Shown in pieces: positions 1-6,069 of a stretch of 7,514 bases of DNA. Each line of letters opens with the position of its first letter. Position 1 is the stretch's first letter. The position numbers and the translations under genes were made by a program. The DNA comes from an uncultured Oscillospiraceae bacterium (GTDB taxonomy: Bacteria; Bacillota; Clostridia; Oscillospirales; Oscillospiraceae): assembly GCA_934572355.1 (NCBI GenBank), contig CAKTKV010000079.1, positions 1-7,514 of the forward strand, read 5' to 3'. The notes beneath the pieces are model-generated. The model had not been told where the DNA came from. It did not search any database and worked only from the letters and a program-made list of their open reading frames with translations.

Positions 1-932
1 GCCTGGACCTCTGCAAGTATCGGGCGGGTGCCTTCAATGACGCACGCAACACAGGTTCCCGGACAGTTATCCGGCCTGCCGCTGAGCAGCATTTCGGATG
101 GGTTCTCCACGCAGCGCAGTCCCCTGTCCGCCATTTCAAATACGCCTATTTCGTTCGTGGAGCCGAAGCGGTTTTTCGCAGCGCGCAGGATGCGGAAGCT
201 TGTGCTGCGCTCGCCCTCAAAGTACAAAACGCAGTCGACCATGTGCTCGAGCACCTTGGGGCCTGCTATGCTCCCCTCTTTGTTTATATGCCCAACAACG
301 AAAACGGTAAGCCCCTTTTCCTTGGTGACGCGCATGATGCGCATAGTACATTCACGCACCTGCGTGATGCTGCCCGGCGCAGAAGCTACGCCAGAATCGC
401 TGACGGTCTGAACGGAGTCAATGATCGCAATATCCGGTTTCAGCTCGTCGATAGCGGCGATGATGCTGTCTATATCCGTCTCGGCAAGGACATAGATATT
501 CTCCCCATCGACGCCGAGACGCATCGCGCGCAGCTTGAGCTGACGCTGACTTTCCTCACCGGTGACGTAAAGTATCTTTCTGCCATTTCCCGCCGAAGCG
601 CACATCTGGAGGAGCAGCGTCGACTTACCGATACCCGGCGCGCCGCCGACAAGCACAAGTGAGCCTGCGACTGCTCCGCCGCCCAGCACACGGTCAAACT
701 CCGATATCCCGGTCGCGAATCTTATTTCCTCCGAGGTGTCAAGCTCCGAGAGCGGCTTCGCCTTACCGGCAGCGGCGCGCGCACTTACGGCGCTCTTTTT
801 GCCGATGCCGGTCTCGATAGTCACTTCCTGGAGCGTGTTCCACGCTCCGCACGCGGGGCATCTGCCCGCCCAGTTTGAAGTTTCATTGCCACATTCCGAG
901 CAGCAATAAACCGTTTTTCTCTTGTTCGCCAT
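1..932 (-). CDS. radA: DNA repair protein RadA (Sms), 5' part, runs off the left edge
   Basis: This RecA-family ATPase processes recombination intermediates; RadA is known as a hexameric DNA-dependent helicase promoting branch migration. The first 310 codons are present of about 450-460 usual, so the C-terminal Lon-protease-like domain is mostly outside the window. Seen in the translation: an N-terminal zinc finger with C11-x2-C14 and C25-x2-C28 (the second pair in GRCPACGAWNTL); Walker A GGAPGIGKST at about 96-105; Walker B-like strand IAIIDSVQT at about 168-176; and the RadA-specific KNRFG motif at 253-257 followed by STNEIGVFEM. The ATG at 932 is preceded by TGGAG about 8 bases upstream. 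The gap to the cwlD stop is only 15 bases with no terminator, so radA is probably co-transcribed with cwlD. The zinc finger plus KNRFG make the identification firm. No frameshift is seen in the visible part. Confidence 0.96.
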   Translation of the reverse strand, partial: MANKRKTVYCCSECGNETSNWAGRCPACGAWNTLQEVTIETGIGKKSAVSARAAAGKAKPLSELDTSEEIRFATGISEFDRVLGGGAVAGSLVLVGGAPGIGKSTLLLQMCASAGNGRKILYVTGEESQRQLKLRAMRLGVDGENIYVLAETDIDSIIAAIDELKPDIAIIDSVQTVSDSGVASAPGSITQVRECTMRIMRVTKEKGLTVFVVGHINKEGSIAGPKVLEHMVDCVLYFEGERSTSFRILRAAKNRFGSTNEIGVFEMADRGLRCVENPSEMLLSGRPDNCPGTCVACVIEGTRPILAEVQ

Positions 933-947
933 AGGATTTCTCCAGTC

Positions 948-1652
948 TTATGTACTTTGTATGCCTGTTCTGTATTGCAGATAGCTGCCCATCAGCACTG
1001 CGGCAACCGAGGTTTGGTAGCCAGAGGTTTTAAGATTCTCCATATCTGAGAAATTCGACATGAACCCGCATTCGACCAGCACCGCCGGGCAGCTTACGTG
1101 CGAAAGTATATATAGCCCCTTGGACGCGGGCTCCGCGACCCGCCGGTTTTCCGGTGCGAGACTGCGTATCAGGTTCCCGTGCATGAGCTTACCAAACTCC
1201 TCGCTGTCCTGCGTTGCAGCGTACATGACCTGCGGGCCGCTTGGTACACCCGTCGGGAAGCAGTTCTGGTGGATGCTTATCAGCACCGGGTTCGGCGCTT
1301 CGTTTATGATCTCTGTCCTGCGCTCAAGGTCGCGGTGCTCGCTGTAGCTCGGAGTATCAGACTTCGTGCTGTCGTCCTGCCGCGTCATTATATTATCCTG
1401 CCCGTAGAACTCCGCGAGCGCGCGCAGCTTCAGCGCTATCGCAAGGTTAATATCGCTCTCTCTTGAGCCGTCAGCCCCCTGCGCGCCGCCGTCTATCCCA
1501 CCGTGCCCCGGGTCAATGACCAACGTCACGCTCCCTGCTCGCGCCGAAGTGTCAGTCATCTTCCCTTTGAACGTCAGCAGAAAAAACGATGGGAGCAATG
1601 CCAGCAGAAGCACGATCACGGGTTTGCGGATCGGCGGTTTCAGCTTTAACAT
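948..1652 (-). CDS. cwlD: N-acetylmuramoyl-L-alanine amidase CwlD (sporulation-specific, cortex maturation)
   Basis: Amidase_3 family zinc hydrolase. CwlD removes the stem peptide from muramic acid as the first step of making muramic-delta-lactam in spore cortex, acting outside the membrane. Residues here are counted from an upstream in-frame GTG at 1673 (241 aa). One hydrophobic segment at about 18-36 acts as an uncleaved signal or anchor. The catalytic domain starts at LVIDPGHGG. Zinc ligands are H57, E72 (in RESDINLA) and H135 (in SIHQN), with catalytic E201 in LVECGFMSN. About 234 aa fits B. subtilis CwlD (about 237). I place the start at the ATG at 1652 (M8 of the longer form), because a strong sigma-A promoter puts the transcript start at about 1675, on top of the GTG. 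AAGGTGAAAGGG then lies in the leader, with AAAGGG 11 bases before the ATG. General amidase paralogs exist, but the size, anchor and spoIVA neighbour favour CwlD. Confidence 0.9.
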   Translation of the reverse strand: MLKLKPPIRKPVIVLLLALLPSFFLLTFKGKMTDTSARAGSVTLVIDPGHGGIDGGAQGADGSRESDINLAIALKLRALAEFYGQDNIMTRQDDSTKSDTPSYSEHRDLERRTEIINEAPNPVLISIHQNCFPTGVPSGPQVMYAATQDSEEFGKLMHGNLIRSLAPENRRVAEPASKGLYILSHVSCPAVLVECGFMSNFSDMENLKTSGYQTSVAAVLMGSYLQYRTGIQST

Positions 1653-1681
1653 TCGAGACAAATGCCCTTTCACCTTCTTCT

Positions 1682-1710
1682 ATTATATATGCCTTGTACG
1701 GTCAAGTCAA
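1682..1710 (-). promoter_or_regulatory. Predicted sigma-A promoter of cwlD-radA
   Basis: On the minus strand TTGACT (1710-1705) and TATAAT (1687-1682) are separated by exactly 17 bases, with TATAAT a perfect -10. It lies in the short AT-rich gap after the spoIVA stop. Transcription should start near 1675, giving a leader of about 23 bases to the ATG at 1652. The -10 is embedded in CATATATAAT, so a sporulation sigma factor preferring CATA-type -10 boxes could overlap it. That is only a possibility: I see no convincing matching -35. Confidence 0.75.
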
Positions 1711-1731
1711 ACAAAATACCGCCAATGTGCA

Positions 1732-3210
1732 TCACAGCAGGATGCAGATAAGTCCGCCGCTGCCCTCGTTTATAATGCGCTGCAGGGTCTGCTGGAGCTT
1801 CTGCTTTGCGTTCTCCGGCAGTGATTCTATCTTCGATGTAAGCCCCTCCTCGGCGATATCGTAAAGCGACTTGCCGAATATGTTCGACTGCCATATGCGG
1901 TTCACATCGCCGTCAAAGCCCTGGAGCAGGAAGTTGATTATATCCTCGGACGCGGTCTCACCGCCGATAGCCGGGGTCACCTCTGTCTCTATGTTTGTCA
2001 TGAGCATGTGTATCGCCGGGGCGTTCGCCTTGAGCTTCACACTGTATTTTCCTCCCTGACGGACGATCTGCGGCTCCTCAAGCTGCATCTGTGAGGAGTC
2101 CGGCATAACAACGCCGTAGCCCTTTGTGCGCACGTCATTCAGCGCACAGCGCAGCTTATCATAGTCGCGTTTTACCTCGCTCATTTCCGTGAGCGTGGAT
2201 ATCAGGTCGCCGTCGTTGTTTATCTCAATGCCGGTCTGCTCGCTGATAGTTTTATAATACAGGCTGCGTGGCAGGCAAACGGTCACGGATACCGTGCCCG
2301 TGCCGAGGTCGCTCCTGTCGATGCTGACATCGTTTACGCACTCGCACTGCGAGAGCTTATCAACAGCGCAGCGGCAGTCCTTTATTCTGCACACGCCGCT
2401 GCTGCAATCCATTATGCTGGCAAACAGTTCATTGCGCAGTTCGTTGTCCTCCGGCAGCGCCTCGAGCCATTCAGGCAGAAAGATGCCTATGGACTTGAGC
2501 GGGAACTCCTCGAGCACAGAACGGATGATACCGGCAATGTCATCCTCTGTCAGGGTCATGCAGTTTACCCTGATGCAGCGCACGTCATACCGTGCGGTGA
2601 TCTCCTCGGCAATGGCTATCGCCGTCTCCGACGCAGGCTCTGCACTGTTGAGGAGGACCACAAAGGGCTTTCCGATGCTCTTCAGCTCGTTTATCGCGCG
2701 CTCCTCTGGCGCTTCATATTTCTCGCGCGGAATGTCGCATATCGTTCCGTCAGTGGTCACAACGATTCCAACGGTCGAGTGCTCGGTTATGACCTTGTGC
2801 GTCCCCTTCTCTGCCGCCTCCGTCATGGTTATCTCATGGTCGAACCACGGCGTAGTGACAAGACGCTCCGCGCCGTCCTCAAACTGCCCGGCGGCGCCGT
2901 CCACCATGTAGCCGACGCAGTCTACCAGCCGCACCGAGAGCTCCGCGCCGTCACCCAGCGCGATGTTCACCGCGTTTTCCGGGACGAACTTCGGCTCGGC
3001 GGTCATTATCGTCCGTCCGGAGCCGCTTTGCGGCAGCTCATCGCGGGCACGTTCCTTCATGTAGGTGTTGTCGATCCTCGGGATCACAAGTGTTTCCATA
3101 AAGCGCTTGATAAATGTGGACTTCCCGGTACGTACCGGCCCCACAACACCAAGCATGAAAGCGCCGTCGGTACGCGCCGCTATATCGCGGTAGATATTTG
3201 TATCAGTCAT
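1732..3210 (-). CDS. spoIVA: Stage IV sporulation protein A (SpoIVA), coat basement-layer ATPase
   Basis: SpoIVA polymerises with ATP hydrolysis on the mother-cell face of the forespore membrane and anchors the spore coat; in Bacillus it is placed there by SpoVM. The protein is 492 aa, the usual family length, and has no membrane segment. Visible features: an N-terminal TRAFAC-GTPase-like domain with Walker A GPVRTGKST (24-32, K30); a switch-like segment GRTIMTAEPKF with T67 and T70; Walker B-type LVDCVGY with D97; and LLNSAEPAS at about 186-194 in the position of the NKxD specificity motif, fitting ATP rather than GTP use. The C-terminus is the family signature GSGGLICILL. ATG at 3210 has GGAGG (3222-3218) with a 7-base spacer, but that GGAGG is inside a long leader hairpin. 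It is flanked by nif3 upstream and cwlD downstream, with its own sigma-E-like promoter candidate. Confidence 0.97.
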   Translation of the reverse strand: MTDTNIYRDIAARTDGAFMLGVVGPVRTGKSTFIKRFMETLVIPRIDNTYMKERARDELPQSGSGRTIMTAEPKFVPENAVNIALGDGAELSVRLVDCVGYMVDGAAGQFEDGAERLVTTPWFDHEITMTEAAEKGTHKVITEHSTVGIVVTTDGTICDIPREKYEAPEERAINELKSIGKPFVVLLNSAEPASETAIAIAEEITARYDVRCIRVNCMTLTEDDIAGIIRSVLEEFPLKSIGIFLPEWLEALPEDNELRNELFASIMDCSSGVCRIKDCRCAVDKLSQCECVNDVSIDRSDLGTGTVSVTVCLPRSLYYKTISEQTGIEINNDGDLISTLTEMSEVKRDYDKLRCALNDVRTKGYGVVMPDSSQMQLEEPQIVRQGGKYSVKLKANAPAIHMLMTNIETEVTPAIGGETASEDIINFLLQGFDGDVNRIWQSNIFGKSLYDIAEEGLTSKIESLPENAKQKLQQTLQRIINEGSGGLICILL

Positions 3211-3216
3211 AATAAA

Positions 3217-3265
3217 GCCTCCGCTCTCATGTTCTCGTTTGTTCGAGTTTATGAGCAGCGGAGGC
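3217..3265 (-). promoter_or_regulatory. Leader hairpin that buries the spoIVA ribosome binding site
   Basis: On the minus strand the 5' arm (3265-3251) pairs with the 3' arm (3230-3217): nine uninterrupted pairs (GCCTCCGCT with AGCGGAGGC), one bulged G, then five more pairs (CTCAT with ATGAG). Inside the loop CTCG/CGAG can form a small second stem. The 3' arm contains GGAGG, the spoIVA Shine-Dalgarno, so any RNA containing both arms should hide it. The bases after the stem are CTTTATT, too poor in T for a confident terminator, although weak termination of nif3 transcripts is possible. Confidence 0.7.
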
Positions 3266-3274
3266 AGTTTATGA
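3246..3274 (-). promoter_or_regulatory. Candidate sigma-E-type promoter of spoIVA
   Basis: On the minus strand TCATAAA (3274-3268) and CATAAACT (3253-3246) are separated by 14 bases. From memory the sigma-E consensus is about ATATT at -35 and CATACAnT at -10 with a spacing of about 14. The -10 here differs at one informative position and the -35 is a partial match. spoIVA is a known sigma-E gene in Bacillus. Transcription would start near 3239, leaving a leader of about 28 bases that lacks the 5' arm of the overlapping hairpin. CATAAACT also occurs 20 bases upstream, so a chance repeat remains possible. Confidence 0.45.
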
Positions 3275-3305
3275 CAAGCGTGGCAGGCTATCGCGGCACA
3301 GCCTG

Positions 3306-4073
3306 TTATATGAAATCTATTATCTGATGATGCACGGCGGATACGATAAACTCAGTCTCCGGGAATCGGGCGGAAAGCTTATCTTTCAGACTGTACATGA
3401 CCGGGTCTTCCGTACAGAAATGGTCGGCGTCGATGAGGTTTATCCCGAGTTCAGCTGCATGCAGAAACTGGTGGTATTTGATATCAGCAGTCACGTAGGT
3501 GTCGCAGCCCTTTGTGTAAGCATCGTCAACGCAGTCACCGCCCGAGCCGCCCATCACCGCGAGCCTGTGTACCGGACGACCGGCAGAATAGTATCTCAGT
3601 CCCTTTACCCTGAGCGCAGCCTTGCACTCGGTCAGAAAGTTTTCCATGTTCTTTTCCTCGGGCAGTGTGCCGATTCTGCCGCAGCCATCGGCGTCCAGCG
3701 CGCACTCAGGCTCCGCGCCGAGCAACCTTATGAGGACATCATTAACGCCGCCCTCGGCGATGTCGAGATTCGTGTGCATGGATATGACTGCTATGTCCTT
3801 TGCGGTCAGCTTTAGAAGCCGCCTGTGCTCGGCGTCGCAGTCCGTGATGTTCTTCACCGGAGTAAAGATCAGCGGATGGTGCGATATGATAAGCTCCGCG
3901 CCAAGTTCTTCGGCTTCACGAACGACATCATCGGTAACGTCGAGCGCCAGCAGCGCGCGATGAACCTCGTTGACGCTGCGGCCGAGCTGGAAGCCTGCGT
4001 TATCAAAGCTCATCTGCTTTTCAAGCGGCGCAAGCTCGCAGAGATATGAATATACATCATTTATCCGCGTCAT
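3306..4073 (-). CDS. nif3: Nif3-like dinuclear metal-center protein (YqfO family)
   Basis: Member of the NIF3/DUF34 family, widespread cytosolic proteins that form hexamers and bind two metal ions per subunit. The biochemical role is unsettled; GTP cyclohydrolase-like, metal-chaperone or insertion roles have been suggested for relatives. At 255 aa this is the short form, without the PII-like insert of longer Bacillus homologues. Candidate ligands are visible: H65 and H66 in IISHHPLIF, D104 in SMHTNLD, and H218 and E222 in DADHFCTED. The N-terminal SFDNAGFQLG is also typical. ATG at 4073 has GAGG 7-8 bases upstream and overlaps the end of trmK by 17 bases. That is the same trmK-nif3 order as in Bacillus and points to translational coupling. 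The stop is 95 bases from spoIVA, and the hairpin in that gap may limit read-through. Confidence 0.93.
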   Translation of the reverse strand: MTRINDVYSYLCELAPLEKQMSFDNAGFQLGRSVNEVHRALLALDVTDDVVREAEELGAELIISHHPLIFTPVKNITDCDAEHRRLLKLTAKDIAVISMHTNLDIAEGGVNDVLIRLLGAEPECALDADGCGRIGTLPEEKNMENFLTECKAALRVKGLRYYSAGRPVHRLAVMGGSGGDCVDDAYTKGCDTYVTADIKYHQFLHAAELGINLIDADHFCTEDPVMYSLKDKLSARFPETEFIVSAVHHQIIDFI

Positions 4074-4749
4074 ATCGATCCCTCATTTCCGTAAGCTGTC
4101 CGAGCAATTCTTCAAATAAACGCAGCTTATATTTCGGACATTTGTCCCCGCTGCTCATTTCATGGACTGCCTTGTCAAATCTCCTGTGCTGCTCACGAAG
4201 AAGACGCACATACAGTGTCTTGTCCTCGGCAATCTCGTACTTGCCAGTGAACAGTTCGCTATCGGTAAGCCTCGTTTCACCGCCGAAACGTGCCGTAATA
4301 ACCTGATACAGCACCCCGGCGTCCTCCGCGATAAGCTCCCTGCATATTTCAAAACCGTTGTTTACAAGCCAGTAGCGCAGGATATCCTGCTTCGTCATCG
4401 GCTGGAGGATCAGCTTATACTTCCCGGACATACACCACTCGGCTTCGTCGAGTATGCGGCATATCATGTCTCCTCCCATACCGGCAATGACTATTGTGTC
4501 CACATCATCCGGCGGGCACAGCCGCAGCCCGTCGCACAGCAGGAACTTTATCCTGCCGGAGACGCCCGCATGCTCGGCGTTATCGACAGCTGTCCGGAGT
4601 GGGCCTTCGTTTATATCCGATGCGTATAAATTCCCGGTGTAGCCGTGCCTTGCCAGATGCACCGGCAGAAAGCCGTGATCCGTACCAACGTCGGCAAGGC
4701 CGATTCCGTTTTCAATTTGAGATGTAATAGTCGATAGGCGTCTGTCCAT
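4057..4749 (-). CDS. trmK: tRNA (adenine(22)-N(1))-methyltransferase TrmK
   Basis: Transfers a methyl group from S-adenosylmethionine to N1 of A22 in the tRNA D-arm. The product is 230 aa from ATG 4749, typical for TrmK. The N-terminal Rossmann-fold methyltransferase domain shows motif I LADVGTDHGFLP (18-29), motif II ASDIN (43-47), CDGL (72-75) and the IAGMGG signature (88-93), followed by LILQPMT (113-119). The family usually has a residue such as N where M118 stands. The C-terminal 70 residues are charged and helical, fitting the coiled-coil tail of the family. The frame is open to an ATG at 4803, but that extension would translate a terminator-like hairpin. GGAGG only four bases before ATG 4749, and the start of homology there, favour the shorter form. 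It overlaps nif3 by 17 bases. No promoter fits between the upstream hairpin and the start. Confidence 0.93.
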   Translation of the reverse strand: MDRRLSTITSQIENGIGLADVGTDHGFLPVHLARHGYTGNLYASDINEGPLRTAVDNAEHAGVSGRIKFLLCDGLRLCPPDDVDTIVIAGMGGDMICRILDEAEWCMSGKYKLILQPMTKQDILRYWLVNNGFEICRELIAEDAGVLYQVITARFGGETRLTDSELFTGKYEIAEDKTLYVRLLREQHRRFDKAVHEMSSGDKCPKYKLRLFEELLGQLTEMRDRYDADK

Positions 4750-4767
4750 ATTTCCTCCGCGTATATG

Positions 4768-4793
4768 AAAAGACGCTGCCGAAGGCAGCGTCT
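4768..4793 (-). terminator. Terminator-like hairpin between the DUF1858 gene and trmK
   Basis: On the minus strand AGACGCTGCC, a 3-base loop TTC, and GGCAGCGTCT form a perfect 10-bp stem, running into TTTT (the last T of the stem plus three) and then C. It lies 22 bases after the DUF1858 stop and about 18 bases before the trmK start. The T-run is short, so partial termination or an RNA end-stabilising role is more likely than full termination. The plus strand shows no T-run, so it works in the gene direction only. Confidence 0.72.
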
Positions 4794-4815
4794 GTAAGTT
4801 CACCGTAAGTTTGCC

Positions 4816-5022
4816 TCAGGGATTGCTGACTTCCAGATAGGCCTTGAGATAGGTCAAAAACTCATCGGGGTCAACACCGTGCGCGGCACATGCCTGCTCA
4901 AGGGTCTCGCCGCTGGCAAGCGCGCAGCCCATGCAGTGCATGCCGATCTCCTGAAAAACAGGGAAAGCCTGAGGGCAATTATCAATGATCTCAGATATGA
5001 GAGTTTCTCTGGTTATTTCCAT
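4816..5022 (-). CDS. DUF1858 domain-containing small redox-disulfide protein
   Basis: A 68-residue protein made of a single DUF1858 domain. The domain is described as a hybrid-cluster-protein-associated redox disulfide domain, and its exact role is unknown. The hallmark is C30-M-G-C33 in GMHCMGCALA, with further cysteines at 16 and 45. The N-terminal ITRETLISEIIDNCPQ and the C-terminal DPDEFLTYLKAYL are typical of the family. No signal peptide or membrane segment is present. The start is ATG 5022, with GGAGG (5034-5030) seven bases before it. A longer reading from 5064 would run through the upstream terminator hairpin and is rejected. It follows the zinc-ribbon gene with a terminator between, so it is probably expressed at a lower, read-through level. 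The CxxC pair could be reduced or oxidised or bind a metal or cluster; the sequence alone cannot say which. Confidence 0.85.
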   Translation of the reverse strand: MEITRETLISEIIDNCPQAFPVFQEIGMHCMGCALASGETLEQACAAHGVDPDEFLTYLKAYLEVSNP

Positions 5023-5043
5023 TATTAAACCTCCGTAAATCAC

Positions 5044-5077
5044 AAAAGGTAAAGGGACACACAAGTGCCCCTTTACC
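5044..5077 (-). terminator. Intrinsic terminator after the zinc-ribbon gene
   Basis: On the minus strand GGTAAAGGG (5077-5069) pairs perfectly with CCCTTTACC (5056-5048). Four more pairs inside (GCAC with GTGT, one of them G-U) leave a TTGT loop, for a 13-bp stem followed by TTTT. It begins 14 bases after the zinc-ribbon stop and ends about 21 bases before the DUF1858 start, so no promoter for the next gene fits between. Confidence 0.82.
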
Positions 5078-5091
5078 CCGGTACAGGCGAT

Positions 5092-5370
5092 TTAGGCCTG
5101 CTCTCTCATCTTAGCGAAGCACTCGCTGCAGTAAACAGGACGGTCGGACTTGGGCTCAAAGGGAACCTTTGCCTCGCCGCCGCATGCTGCGCAGGTAGCG
5201 GTAAAGTACTCACGGGGGCCACGAGCGGCGTTCTTGCGAGCGTCACGGCATGCCTTGCAGCGCTGGGGCTCATTCTGGAAGCCGCGCTCTGCGTAGAATT
5301 CCTGCTCACCGGCGGTGAAAACGAACTCCTTACCACACTCTTTGCAAACTAAGGTCTTGTCTTCGTACAT
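5092..5370 (-). CDS. Small double zinc-ribbon protein (zf-trcl plus CxxC-x17-CxxC domains)
   Basis: A 92-residue, soluble, charged protein with eight cysteines in four CxxC pairs: C9/C12, C38/C41, C60/C63 and C81/C84. The N-terminal half (LVCKECGKEFVFTAGEQEFY, then RCKACR) matches the probable zinc-ribbon family zf-trcl. The C-terminal half (TCAACGGEAKVPF, then VYCSECF) has exactly 17 residues between its CxxC pairs, the spacing of the CxxC-x17-CxxC domain. Each half should bind one zinc ion. Such proteins are common in Clostridia and have no established function; a nucleic-acid or ribosome partner is possible but not shown here. ATG 5370 has AGAGAGGA about 7 bases upstream. It lies 47 bases after sigH with no terminator between, so at least some transcription should come from the sigH promoter. 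A strong terminator follows. Confidence 0.88.
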   Translation of the reverse strand: MYEDKTLVCKECGKEFVFTAGEQEFYAERGFQNEPQRCKACRDARKNAARGPREYFTATCAACGGEAKVPFEPKSDRPVYCSECFAKMREQA

Positions 5371-5417
5371 CTTGAATCCTCTCTTTTGATAAATGTGCCT
5401 ATCGGCTGTATTTGCGG

Positions 5418-6035
5418 TCAGCTTATGCTGATGTCGCCTGATTTGAGATTCCGCGTCAGCTTGCGCCTGATCCTCTGCACGGCATTGTCAACGGACTTTG
5501 CGCTCTTCCCGAGAATATCCGCGATCTCTCTATACGAAAGACCGTCCAGATAAAGGTCGAGAACCTTCAGTTCAAACCGTGAAAGGCATTTGGAAAAGGC
5601 CGCGTAAAGTTCTTCCTTGCTCTCTCTCTCCAGAACAAGCTCTTCCGGACTGCGCCGGGAGATTTCGGGGATAGCCGATAATTGTGCACCGGGATCTTCT
5701 GAGAGTTGCTCAAGCGACACACCGTCGTTGAGCGGAAAATGCTTTAGTTGGGATGCGGATTTAATTGCTGAAAGAAGACGCATTCTGATGCAGTGCTCTG
5801 CAAAGGTCTTGAACGACGCCCCGGCGTCTGCCCTATACTGTCTTATCGCGGAGAGCAGACCGAAGGTGCCTTCCTGAATAAGATCCTCACTGTCGCCGCC
5901 GGCGAGGAAAAAGGGTCTTGCGCAAGCCCTGACAAGGCGCAGATACCGCCCTGCCAAAGCTTCCTCCGCTTCCCTGTCCCCTGATGAGGCGAGCGACTGG
6001 AGCTCCTTATCTTCAAGTGATGCGTAATCAATCAT
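5418..6035 (-). CDS. sigH: RNA polymerase sigma-H factor (Spo0H family)
   Basis: Sigma-70 family factor of 205 aa. In spore formers sigma-H directs transition-phase and early sporulation genes such as those around spo0A, spoIIA and ftsZ. Region 2 spans about 24-95, with YLRLVRACARPFFLAGGD, then EDLIQEGTFGL (core binding) and FKTFAEHCIR (-10 recognition). IKSASQLKHFPLN follows as in Bacillus SigH. Region 4 spans about 144-195, with ELKVLDLYLDGLSYREIA and the HTH KSVDNAVQRIRRKL. The tail DISIS recalls the REISL end of the Bacillus protein. The only sensible start is ATG 6035, but its leader has no clear Shine-Dalgarno (AAATAAG at best), suggesting weak or regulated translation. It has its own sigma-A promoter. 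The gene sits between ruvB and a zinc-ribbon gene rather than beside rpmG-secE-nusG as in Bacillus. Confidence 0.93.
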   Translation of the reverse strand: MIDYASLEDKELQSLASSGDREAEEALAGRYLRLVRACARPFFLAGGDSEDLIQEGTFGLLSAIRQYRADAGASFKTFAEHCIRMRLLSAIKSASQLKHFPLNDGVSLEQLSEDPGAQLSAIPEISRRSPEELVLERESKEELYAAFSKCLSRFELKVLDLYLDGLSYREIADILGKSAKSVDNAVQRIRRKLTRNLKSGDISIS

Positions 6036-6069
6036 AATCGTACACTTATTTTCTAAATATACATCAAGT

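Noticed and set aside
28..662. Plus-strand open frames at 28-411 and 243-662
   Set aside because: They are antisense to radA, whose minus-strand frame is conserved throughout with zinc finger, Walker A and KNRFG motifs.
1670..1894. A 74-codon minus-strand frame overlapping the end of spoIVA and the cwlD promoter
   Set aside because: It lies out of frame within the conserved spoIVA C-terminus and has no recognisable features.
2294..2911. A 205-codon open frame on the plus strand, and another at 2779-3327, opposite spoIVA
   Set aside because: Both lie wholly or largely antisense to a clearly conserved gene, have serine/arginine-rich shadow composition and show no recognisable domain.
3207..3230. 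A seven-codon leader frame (MRAEALL) whose TGA overlaps the spoIVA ATG
   Set aside because: The ATGA overlap is tidy, but such a short frame arises easily by chance and has no ribosome binding site of its own beyond a weak GAG.
4750..4803. An 18-residue N-terminal extension of TrmK from ATG 4803
   Set aside because: It would translate the 10-bp terminator-like hairpin and has no good ribosome binding site, while GGAGG precedes ATG 4749 where homology begins.
5023..5064. A 14-residue extension of the DUF1858 protein from 5064
   Set aside because: The extension reads through the terminator hairpin and its T-run; the ATG at 5022 has a well-spaced GGAGG.
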